DNA of 18,700 nucleotides from an uncultured Thermomicrobiales bacterium. GTDB taxonomy: Bacteria > Chloroflexota > Chloroflexia > Thermomicrobiales > UBA6265. Below the pieces are notes generated by a model. The model searched no databases. It worked only from the letters and a program-made list of their open reading frames with translations, and was not told the DNA's origin. The stretch spans positions 1 through 18,700 of the forward strand of contig CADCWJ010000831.1 of assembly GCA_902806365.1 (NCBI GenBank). Direction: 5' to 3'. This document shows, one piece after another, positions 1 through 6,025 of this stretch. A program made the translations under genes and the position numbers. How positions within the stretch are numbered: the stretch's first letter is position 1; each line of letters starts with the position of its first letter.

Positions 1-1
1 C

Positions 2-1870
2 AAGTTGATCGTGATGGCCCCCAACGCCGATCTGGCCCGGGACCCAAGATGGGGCCGCACGGATGAATGCTACGGCGAGGATCCCTATCTCACCGGAGTC
101 ATGGCCGCGGCCAAGGTGCGCGGTCTCCAGGGTGACGATCCGACGTACTGGCAGGTCGCTGCCCTGCTGAAGCATTTCCTGGCCAACAGCAACGAAGATG
201 AACGCTTCAGTTCGTCGTCCGACTTCGACGAGCGGTTGCTGCACGAGTACTACGCGGCGCCGTTCCGGGCCGCCGTCGTGGACGGTGGCGCGCGTTCGTA
301 CATGGCCGCTTACAACGCCGTCAACGGCATCCCCTGCACGATCCATCCGATCCTGCGAGAGCTCACCATGGACCAGTGGGGCGTCGATGGCATCATCTGC
401 ACCGACTTCGAGGGCATGCCCAATCTGGTCCGGACCCACCACGTCTCGGCGGACGTGGCGGAGGCCACCGCCGCGAGCATCAAGGCGGGCATCAGCCAGT
501 TCCTGAGTCTGGGCTCGCATAAGGACGGCGTTCGCGACGCGCTCGCTCAGGGGCTGCTCGCTGAGGCCGAGCTCGACTCCGCGATCGCCCGCAATGTGCG
601 AGTCATGATTCGCCTGGGCCTGCTCGATCCCCCGGATCAGGTGCCCTACACGAGCGTCGGAACGCTGGAACCCTGGATGTCGGACGAGCACCGCTCGCTC
701 GCGCGGCTGATCGCCCAGCAGTCGATCGTCCTGCTCAAGAACGAACCGGGCACGGGCTCCGGTGCGCCCATACTGCCCATCGACCCGGGCGCCGTGAAGT
801 CGATCGCCGTCGTCGGACTGCTCGCGGACAAGGTTCTTGGCGGCCTGTACACCGGACGTCAGCCATACACCGTCAGTCCGCTCCAAGCCATCCGGGACAG
901 GCTCGAGCCAGGGGTTCGTGTCCTTTCCGACAGCGAGGCGCATTCCGCCGAACCCGGCAAAGAGACGACGAACACCGAGGCAAGCCCTGCGATCCGGATG
1001 GGCGATGCCGTTCCCCGGCTGGCATACGATCCGGCACGGGCGGCGGAGCTGGCCCGTGCCGCCGATCTCGCGATCGTGTGCGTCGGTAACCACCCCTGGT
1101 GTGGCGGCTGGTCCATGGGTGTGGCCACGCCGTCCATTCCCGGCGAAGGCATGGAAGCGCTCGACCGCCGATCGATCGAGCTGGAGCAGGAAGACGTGAT
1201 CAGGGAGGTCTTTGCGGCCAATCCCAACACCGTGGTCGTGTTGGTCTCCAGTTTTCCCTACGCCATCAACTGGACGCAGGAGCACGTTCCGGCCATTCTC
1301 CACGTCGCCCACGGGGGACAGGAGCTTGGCAACGCCGTGGCCGATGTGCTGTTCGGTGATCACAACCCCGCCGGGCGACTTTCCATGACCTGGCCCAGGA
1401 CCCTCGACAAGTTGCCACCGATGCTCGACTACGACATCCGGCACGGGCGCACCTACATGTACTTCGCGAGCGAGCCGCTCTATCCCTTTGGACACGGGCT
1501 CAGCTACACGACGTTCGACTACGGAGACCTCCGGGTCGACGACGGTGCTCTCCGGGAGGACGGGTCCGTCCACGTCAGCGTCGATATCACGAATACGGGT
1601 GATCGCGCGGGCGACGAGGTGGTCCAGATGTACGTCAGCCACCTCGACTCACGGATAGCGCGGCCCAATCGAGAACTCAAGGGCTTTAGCAGGATCCACC
1701 TGCGGCCAGGGGAAACGCGTACGGTGACGATGCCGCTGTCCGGCGCGGACCTGGAGTACTGGGACGCCGATGCGCATCGCTGGGTGATCGAGCGCGACAC
1801 CATCGAGATCATGGTCGGCCGCTCGGTTGCTCGAATCGAATCGACGGCCAGGCTTGCGGTGATCACATAA
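2..1870 (+). CDS. Glycoside hydrolase family 3 beta-glucosidase/beta-xylosidase, 5' truncated by the window edge
   Basis: The reading frame is open at the left edge, so the N-terminal part of the protein lies outside. Numbering below starts from the TTG codon at position 5. The visible part begins inside the GH3 TIM-barrel domain with ARDPRWGR (11-18) and CYGEDPY (22-28). It continues with the substrate-binding KHF (56-58) and ICTDFEGM (131-138), where Asp134 sits where GH3 enzymes carry the catalytic nucleophile. A GH3 C-terminal alpha/beta domain follows (about 240-500), ending with the conserved PLYPFGHGLSY. A fibronectin III-like domain closes the protein (about 520-590). Family members hydrolyse terminal beta-linked glucose or xylose from oligosaccharides. 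The exact sugar cannot be read from the sequence. Whether a signal peptide exists is unknown. The gene appears intact through its TAA stop and has no same-strand neighbour downstream before the hairpin at 2105. Confidence 0.93.
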   Translation, partial: KLIVMAPNADLARDPRWGRTDECYGEDPYLTGVMAAAKVRGLQGDDPTYWQVAALLKHFLANSNEDERFSSSSDFDERLLHEYYAAPFRAAVVDGGARSYMAAYNAVNGIPCTIHPILRELTMDQWGVDGIICTDFEGMPNLVRTHHVSADVAEATAASIKAGISQFLSLGSHKDGVRDALAQGLLAEAELDSAIARNVRVMIRLGLLDPPDQVPYTSVGTLEPWMSDEHRSLARLIAQQSIVLLKNEPGTGSGAPILPIDPGAVKSIAVVGLLADKVLGGLYTGRQPYTVSPLQAIRDRLEPGVRVLSDSEAHSAEPGKETTNTEASPAIRMGDAVPRLAYDPARAAELARAADLAIVCVGNHPWCGGWSMGVATPSIPGEGMEALDRRSIELEQEDVIREVFAANPNTVVVLVSSFPYAINWTQEHVPAILHVAHGGQELGNAVADVLFGDHNPAGRLSMTWPRTLDKLPPMLDYDIRHGRTYMYFASEPLYPFGHGLSYTTFDYGDLRVDDGALREDGSVHVSVDITNTGDRAGDEVVQMYVSHLDSRIARPNRELKGFSRIHLRPGETRTVTMPLSGADLEYWDADAHRWVIERDTIEIMVGRSVARIESTARLAVIT

Positions 1871-2204
1871 CCTCAGCGGGCCGTACGGGTTCGCGGGAAG
1901 ACAATGTCGGGATGTCAGCTGAGGTCGCCCTCGAAAACGAGCAGGAAAGCGGTCGGGCGCAGCGAAGATGATCGGCGCGGGCCGCGATCTGGTGGTGGCC
2001 AATGTCCGCTTCGACGGGCGCTCAGGATCCTGGCAGTTGCGTTAAGCTCGAGTGCCAGGTCACCAAGGCGAAATGGTCTTTCGCTTTGTCCATTCCGTGC
2101 GCTCCACAACAGGATTGAGCCGCCCCTAGATCGGGGCGGCTCAATCCTGTTGTGTGACACTCGGTTCACGATTTCCTCGCGCCTGTCGGAGAGCGAGAGG
2201 AACG
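1871..2204. other. Intergenic gap without a supported gene
   Basis: The 334 bases between the GH3 stop and the stop of the small minus-strand gene hold one clear element, the perfect hairpin at 2105-2154. Reading frames crossing the gap on both strands are short, lack a convincing ribosome binding site, and several share the same translated stretch because they read through the palindrome. A plus-strand frame starting at ATG 1968 (about 25 codons) has no Shine-Dalgarno sequence and was not called. Confidence 0.6.
2105..2154. terminator. Perfect 22-bp hairpin, probable bidirectional terminator
   Basis: Bases 2105-2126 (beginning CACAACAGGATTGAG) are exactly complementary to 2133-2154, with a six-base loop TAGATC at 2127-2132. 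The hairpin lies between two convergent units: the GH3 gene on plus and the acyl-CoA dehydrogenase/33-codon pair on minus. That placement suits a shared transcription end. No run of T follows the stem on either strand, so it is not a textbook intrinsic terminator. A mobile palindromic repeat is an alternative, although no second copy of this sequence was noticed in the window. Confidence 0.6.
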
Positions 2205-2306
2205 TTACTTCTTCTTCTGACCCTGGTTCTGGCTCTGGCCCCTGCCGCCGAGCACCTTTTGAACCGACGCCATGACACCCTTGAGCAGTGCGGTAACTCG
2301 TTCCAC
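2205..2306 (-). CDS. 33-residue small protein: amphipathic helix plus Gln/Lys-rich tail
   Basis: I do not recognise this gene. The frame is called because the GTG at 2306 is preceded by AAGGGAGG with a six-base spacer, one of the strongest ribosome binding sites in the window. The product starts VERVTALLKGVMASVQKVL. Hydrophobic residues fall at 4, 7, 8, 11, 12, 15, 18 and 19, which would line one face of a helix. The tail GGRGQSQNQGQKKK is polar and basic. A membrane-surface or nucleic-acid contact is possible but is inference only. The gene lies about 140 bases downstream of the acyl-CoA dehydrogenase gene on the same strand and ends about 50 bases before the hairpin at 2105-2154, so it may be the last gene of that unit. 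A longer in-frame version reaches back to 2459 and overlaps the upstream gene, but no good ribosome binding site supports it. Confidence 0.5.
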   Translation of the reverse strand: MERVTALLKGVMASVQKVLGGRGQSQNQGQKKK

Positions 2307-2312
2307 GTTCAA

Positions 2313-2320
2313 CCTCCCTT
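2313..2320 (-). promoter_or_regulatory. Strong Shine-Dalgarno of the 33-codon gene
   Basis: Read on the minus strand this is AAGGGAGG, six bases before GTG 2306. It selects that GTG over upstream in-frame starts and over the TTG two codons earlier, which would lie too close. Confidence 0.6.
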
Positions 2321-2445
2321 GTTCAGCGGCACATGTCGATTCAACGATCATACCATTACCGTCGATTATGACGATATCTCGGGTGTGGGTCGATGATGTC
2401 GCACGTTTCGCGGATGGCGACGCCCCGGCCCTCGGTGAATCGACC

Positions 2446-3651
2446 TTACTCCAGACCAAGTGCGGACTTGCCGATAAGTGTCAGGGCAACATCGTCCATG
2501 GGCGGATTCCCGAGCCCCGCGCGAACATCCCGGAAATAGCGTTCGAGCGGCAGGCTCCGCTGCAGGCCGACCGATCCCACCACACGCAGCGCCTGATCCG
2601 TTACCGCGATCGCGTTATTGGTGACCGTGTATTTCGCCGCCGCCATCTGCCAACCCATCGAGTCACGCTGGTCAGGCTGGCCCGCCCAGGTTTCCGCGGT
2701 CATGTACAGGAGAGACCGCGCCTGAGCGAGCAGGATCTCGATTTGAGCGATCCGATGTTGAACCGTTTGGAGGTCCGCGATCGGCGTACCCAGGCCGGAC
2801 GGGACACGGGTCTTGGCGAACTCGACTGCGAAATCCCGAGCGGCCTGGGCGATCCCCAGGTACACCGCGCTGCCCAGCAGGCTCCAGTCGCTTCCCTGCG
2901 CTCCGGGGAGCGCGCGCTGCTGGGGAAGGTGATATTCGTCCGGGACGAACACGTTGGCGAACACCACATCGTTGCTGCCAGACGAGCGCATGCTGAGGTT
3001 GTCCCAGTTCTCCTCCCGGATGACCCCTTCGGAGTCCATCGGCACCAGGAACTGACCCCGGGAAGTATCCCCGTTCTCTTCGATCGTCAGCAGCACGATT
3101 GCGTACGTCAACCCCGGGCTCATCGTCGTCCAGGTCTTGCGTCCGTTGATCCGCCAGCCTTGCCCGTCCCGGGTCGCTGTTGTCTGGAACATCCCTCCCC
3201 GGCTGGGGCTGCCCAGATCCGGCTCGCTGGCGGCGCTGTTGATGAGCGCTCCCCGCTCGACGACATCGCTGAAGACGCGGTCCAGAAGTTCAAGCGGCCA
3301 GTGTCGGGCCGCCGCCAGTCCACCGACGATCCCGAGGTGCATCGTTGCTCCCAACGCCACCGAACCGCTGCCGCGAGCGAGATGCTCCTGGCCGAGCATC
3401 ACCTCCAGCGCCGATGCGCCTCCGCCGCCATATTCCTGCGGCACGGTGAGGGCCAGATAGCCTCGCTGGTGGAGCTCGGCGAACGTCTCGTGAGAGAACG
3501 ATCCGGCGCGATCATGGACATCGGCCCACTCTGCCGCGACCTCGGCAAGGTCGTCGGCGAGTTGGATGATGGCCGCCTGGCGATCATTGCGTGGATGCGG
3601 CGGGTAGTTGCGGGCGGTGGGAAGACGTTTGGTTGGCGCATCCTGCGTCAT
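2446..3651 (-). CDS. Acyl-CoA dehydrogenase superfamily flavoprotein (YdbM-like)
   Basis: The 401-residue protein has the length and domain order of the acyl-CoA dehydrogenase superfamily. An all-helical N-terminal domain (about 25-135) contains VPQEYGGGG at 70-78. A middle beta domain (about 136-240) carries SEPDLGSPS at 142-150 and INGRKTWTT at 168-176. A C-terminal four-helix domain (about 250-401) carries VGSVGLQRSLPLERYFRDVRAG. Such enzymes bind FAD and act on acyl-CoA thioesters or related substrates. Many medium-chain members place the catalytic Glu in a YEGT-like motif near the C-terminus. Here the corresponding region reads RDVRAGLGNPPMDD and lacks it, as in YdbM-like and monooxygenase-like branches. 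The substrate is therefore uncertain and simple beta-oxidation should not be assumed. ATG 3651 follows GGAGG at 3656-3660. The 33-codon gene lies downstream on the same strand. Confidence 0.88.
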   Translation of the reverse strand: MTQDAPTKRLPTARNYPPHPRNDRQAAIIQLADDLAEVAAEWADVHDRAGSFSHETFAELHQRGYLALTVPQEYGGGGASALEVMLGQEHLARGSGSVALGATMHLGIVGGLAAARHWPLELLDRVFSDVVERGALINSAASEPDLGSPSRGGMFQTTATRDGQGWRINGRKTWTTMSPGLTYAIVLLTIEENGDTSRGQFLVPMDSEGVIREENWDNLSMRSSGSNDVVFANVFVPDEYHLPQQRALPGAQGSDWSLLGSAVYLGIAQAARDFAVEFAKTRVPSGLGTPIADLQTVQHRIAQIEILLAQARSLLYMTAETWAGQPDQRDSMGWQMAAAKYTVTNNAIAVTDQALRVVGSVGLQRSLPLERYFRDVRAGLGNPPMDDVALTLIGKSALGLE

Positions 3652-3852
3652 GAAGCCTCCGCGGCTCTGTTGGATCGTTCAGCGTCATCCGCGTCGATAG
3701 TGTGTGATGGCAGTCCGGGTCTGGAGGGATGCGTCGACACGAGCGGAACGCCGGATGTCGCGTCGACCGCAGGTCGTTCTGGCCGGGCTCCAGACGCGAG
3801 ACGACGATGCCGGGGCGCGCTCATCCGCCGCCGTATGGTGTCAGGAGCGACG

Positions 3853-3881
3853 TTGTGCCTCACCAGTCGGCATTCTACAAT
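3853..3881 (+). promoter_or_regulatory. Sigma-70-type promoter of the CAT tRNA
   Basis: A TTGTGC -35 element (3853-3858) and a TACAAT -10 element (3876-3881) are separated by exactly 17 bases. Transcription would start near 3888, a few bases before the tRNA 5' end at 3893. It is the best-formed promoter I can see in the window. Confidence 0.7.
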
Positions 3882-3892
3882 GAGTCGAAAGA

Positions 3893-3964
3893 GGGCCTGT
3901 AGCTCAGCGGTAGAGCACGGGGCTCATAACCCCTTGGTCGCGGGTTCGATCCCTGCCGGGCCCA
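3893..3964 (+). tRNA. tRNA with CAT anticodon (elongator Met or Ile2)
   Basis: The cloverleaf folds cleanly. The acceptor stem GGGCCTG pairs with CGGGCCC, and the D-arm is GCTC/GAGC with a seven-base loop. The anticodon stem has four G-C pairs with a C-T mismatch at its base, around the loop CTCATAA with anticodon CAT at 3925-3927. The T-arm is GCGGG/CCTGC with loop TTCGATC. The first base pair is G-C, which argues against initiator tRNA, where a mismatch is expected. The choice between elongator methionine and lysidine-modified isoleucine tRNA cannot be settled by eye; the variable region (TTGGTCGC) looks like some Ile2 tRNAs. The full CCA is not encoded (the 3' end reads ACCG). The promoter at 3853-3881 drives it, and rsfS begins 142 bases downstream. 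Confidence 0.95.
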
Positions 3965-4106
3965 CCGGATCGGTCCACCGTGGCCGCTCCCGAGCGGGAA
4001 CGTCCTGTGTCTTGCCAATGCGCGGATGTCCCATCCGGAAGCGTCGGATCGATCACCTACTGTCGACGACGATCGCTTTTTGTTCCGGGAACATGAAGAG
4101 GTGTAA

Positions 4107-4493
4107 ATGGCCGATGCAGTCAAGGGCGCAACGCTCGATTCCGAGATCTTTCAAAGTCGTGAGCTCGCCCTGTTGATGGCGGATCTGATCGCCGACACGC
4201 CGGCGACGGATACACGAGTGATCGATATTCACGAACTTTCGACAATTGCGGATTTCTTTGTTATATGCTCAGGAGAGAACGAACGACAGCTCCGGGCGAT
4301 CAGCCGCACGCTCACCGATGAGTTGGGGGAGCGCGACATCCACCCGCTCCACATCGAGGGGGAACCAATATCCGGCTGGATTCTGCTGGACTTCAACGAT
4401 GTGATGGTTCATGTCTTCGATGAGGAACTCCGTTCGTTTTACAGGCTCGAGGACCGTTGGGCCGAAGCACCAGTGGTGGTCTCGATCCAATAG
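4107..4493 (+). CDS. rsfS: Ribosomal silencing factor RsfS (YbeB/DUF143 family)
   Basis: The 128-residue protein matches the usual RsfS length and motifs. It has DIHELSTIADFFVICSG (about 40-56), then the EGEPISGWILLDFNDVMVHVF stretch that is the family hallmark, then RSFYRLEDRWAEAP near the C-terminus. RsfS binds ribosomal protein uL14 on the large subunit and blocks subunit joining, which lowers translation in slow growth. ATG 4107 follows GAGG at 4098-4101, and an in-frame TAA just upstream limits the start. The gene follows the CAT tRNA on the same strand and precedes a small membrane-protein gene by 94 bases. It may be co-transcribed with either. No separate strong promoter was recognised. 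Confidence 0.93.
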   Translation: MADAVKGATLDSEIFQSRELALLMADLIADTPATDTRVIDIHELSTIADFFVICSGENERQLRAISRTLTDELGERDIHPLHIEGEPISGWILLDFNDVMVHVFDEELRSFYRLEDRWAEAPVVVSIQ

Positions 4494-4573
4494 CTCCCGC
4501 GCCATCGACTCCCGCATCATCGTTCCTGATCCTTCACGTCGAGCGACTCCCCGCATGACGCAGCGACCTGGCC

Positions 4574-4581
4574 AAAGGGGG
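4574..4581 (+). promoter_or_regulatory. Shine-Dalgarno of the 61-codon membrane-protein gene
   Basis: AAAGGGGG lies six bases before GTG 4588. It supports a short non-ATG-started gene that could otherwise be dismissed. Confidence 0.55.
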
Positions 4582-4587
4582 TAACGC

Positions 4588-4773
4588 GTGTTCAAGCACG
4601 GTGGTCCAATTGCATTCGCGGTCGGCGCTTCTGTCGGCGGATTCGGCGGGTTCGTCCTCGGAGCATTCTTCGGCAAGTATCTGCTTCACCTTGTTTCATT
4701 CCTGATCGGGGTCGTGGATCGTCGAGGTGGCTCAGACGAGGATCGACTGAAGTTCGAGCTGCTGCTCCAGTAA
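4588..4773 (+). CDS. 61-residue glycine-rich small membrane protein
   Basis: I do not recognise a named family. The GTG start has a good ribosome binding site. Residues 7-43 form a long hydrophobic stretch dense in glycine (GASVGGFGGFVLGAFFGK), a glycine-zipper pattern typical of tightly packed transmembrane helices. It may span the membrane once or as a short hairpin of two helices around Lys30. The remaining tail (about 44-61) is charged and then ends in a hydrophobic run, DRRGGSDEDRLKFELLLQ, likely a cytoplasmic amphipathic segment. The gene follows rsfS by 94 bases on the same strand and ends about 30 bases before the hairpin at 4806-4835, so it is probably the last gene of the tRNA/rsfS unit. 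A function cannot be assigned. Confidence 0.68.
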   Translation: MFKHGGPIAFAVGASVGGFGGFVLGAFFGKYLLHLVSFLIGVVDRRGGSDEDRLKFELLLQ

Positions 4774-4805
4774 TCGACGCATCATGTACCGGCTCGAAGC
4801 CTTCA

Positions 4806-4835
4806 CGAACAGCGAGTCAGTCGACTCGCTGTTCG
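4806..4835. terminator. Perfect 13-bp hairpin between convergent units
   Basis: CGAACAGCGAGTC (4806-4818) pairs exactly with 4823-4835 across the loop AGTC. The stem contains the last codons and the stop (4817-4819) of the minus-strand glycosyltransferase gene, and it lies just after the plus-strand 61-codon gene. It could end transcription from both sides. No T-run follows on either strand. Confidence 0.6.
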
Positions 4836-5902
4836 CTGTTGTGGGTCACGGAACGGCTGCGCAGGGCAAGTGAGCCGATGATCAGGAACAGGACCGCCCC
4901 AATCAGCAGGAACGTCATGAGCTTGAGCTCGCGGGTGGGCAGCAGGAGCGCCGCGGAGCCGAACACGGCCGAGATCCCGGCGACGAACAGAACGATCTGG
5001 CGCTGACCCCATCCTCCGGCGAGCAACCGGTGATGCAGGTGACCCTTGTCGGCATAGAGCGGCGATCGTCCATGGACGAAGCGGTAGGCAACGACCCAGA
5101 GCCCGTCGAGGATCGGCAATCCCAGCACGAGCAGGGCCGTCGCGATCTTCGCGCCTCCGATGATCGATATGACCGCCAGCGCGAACCCGAGGAACATCGC
5201 GCCCGCGTCCCCCATGATCAGCTTCGCCGGGTGCCAGTTGAACGGCAGAAACCCGATGATGGCCGCGCCAAGCGCAAGCGGCAACAGCGAGATGGTGAAC
5301 TGCGGAACGTTGTCTGGACCAAAATAGGTGTGGATGAAGAGAACGGCGCAGGAGACGAGCGTGACCGAGCCCGCCAGGCCGTCCAGCCCGTCCACCCAGT
5401 TCATGACGTTCATCAGGCCCACGATCCAGACGAACGTGATCACAACCGCGATCGCCAGCGGCAGCACGATCGTGCCGCCGAATGGCGAATTGACCTGCTG
5501 CATGACGATCCCGTGACCTTCGCCTCGCAGGCGGGGCAGAATCACGATCGCCGCCGCCGTGACCTGCCAGAGCAGCTTGGTGCGGGGACCGAGGCTGATC
5601 GCGTCGTCGACGAGCATGACGCCCACGATGATCGCGCTGCCGATCACCGTCAGCAGGATTCGCTCGGTTTCTTCGGCTTGCCGCTCGACCGGCAGGAAAT
5701 AGCTGGCGCCGATGCCAACCAGGAAGGCCAGAAAAATAGCCACCCCGAGCCCCCGAGGCACTGGCAAGGTGTGGACGCGCCGGGGACCGGGTTGATCGAG
5801 CAGCCCAAGCTTCCGGAAGAGATCGGTCGTCTTGATGATGAAGGCCACCGATGTGACGGTCGTTAGCAGGAAGACGACGATGGCGATCTCAAGATTGCTC
5901 AT
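4817..5902 (-). CDS. WecA/TagO-like undecaprenyl-phosphate sugar-1-phosphate transferase
   Basis: The 361-residue polytopic membrane protein belongs to the MraY/WecA family (glycosyltransferase family 4). It moves a sugar-1-phosphate, usually GlcNAc-1-P, from a UDP-sugar onto undecaprenyl phosphate to start polymers such as teichoic acid, O-antigen or arabinogalactan. Visible motifs are DQPGPRRVHT (36-45), LVDD (97-100), NWVDGLDGLAG (168-178), GDAG (231-234) and the HLHHR motif (288-292). The last is typical of WecA-type enzymes and separates them from MraY. Roughly ten hydrophobic segments are present. ATG 5902 has GGAG four bases upstream; the longer frame to 5971 adds an Arg-rich stretch without a ribosome binding site. 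The gene follows glyA by 123 bases and may be co-transcribed. The donor sugar is inferred. Confidence 0.9.
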   Translation of the reverse strand: MSNLEIAIVVFLLTTVTSVAFIIKTTDLFRKLGLLDQPGPRRVHTLPVPRGLGVAIFLAFLVGIGASYFLPVERQAEETERILLTVIGSAIIVGVMLVDDAISLGPRTKLLWQVTAAAIVILPRLRGEGHGIVMQQVNSPFGGTIVLPLAIAVVITFVWIVGLMNVMNWVDGLDGLAGSVTLVSCAVLFIHTYFGPDNVPQFTISLLPLALGAAIIGFLPFNWHPAKLIMGDAGAMFLGFALAVISIIGGAKIATALLVLGLPILDGLWVVAYRFVHGRSPLYADKGHLHHRLLAGGWGQRQIVLFVAGISAVFGSAALLLPTRELKLMTFLLIGAVLFLIIGSLALRSRSVTHNSEQRVD

Positions 5903-6025
5903 CGTTCTCCGTCTCGGCTGATACCCGACACATCGGCGGCCAGCAACCCTGGGCGCGACGGAACTCGGCAATCGGAACCAGGCTACTCACCGCCCCTCGC
6001 GGAACGGTCTTCCGGCCGTCAACCG

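Noticed and set aside
1968..2045. Short plus-strand frame after the GH3 gene
   Set aside because: About 25 codons with no Shine-Dalgarno sequence and no recognisable product.
2154..2396. Plus-strand frame with a Leu-rich stretch resembling a signal peptide
   Set aside because: The leucines arise from antisense reading of Lys/Gln codons of the 33-codon gene; the start lies in the hairpin and has no ribosome binding site.
4082..4092. Short palindrome GTTCCGGGAAC upstream of rsfS
   Set aside because: Five-base arms are expected often by chance, and no second copy or promoter context supports an operator.
3875..4123. 82-codon minus-strand frame containing QGSNPRPRGYEPRALPLSY
   Set aside because: This peptide is the classic artefact of translating a tRNA gene in antisense; the frame overlaps the CAT tRNA.
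2272..4176. 634-codon plus-strand open frame
   Set aside because: It is antisense to the acyl-CoA dehydrogenase gene and then runs through the tRNA; the CSSAVEHGAHNPLVAGSIPAGPT-like stretch is the well-known false translation of a tRNA.
5030..5866. 278-codon plus-strand frame rich in charged residues
   Set aside because: It is antisense to the WecA-like membrane protein, whose hydrophobic codons read as charged residues on the other strand.
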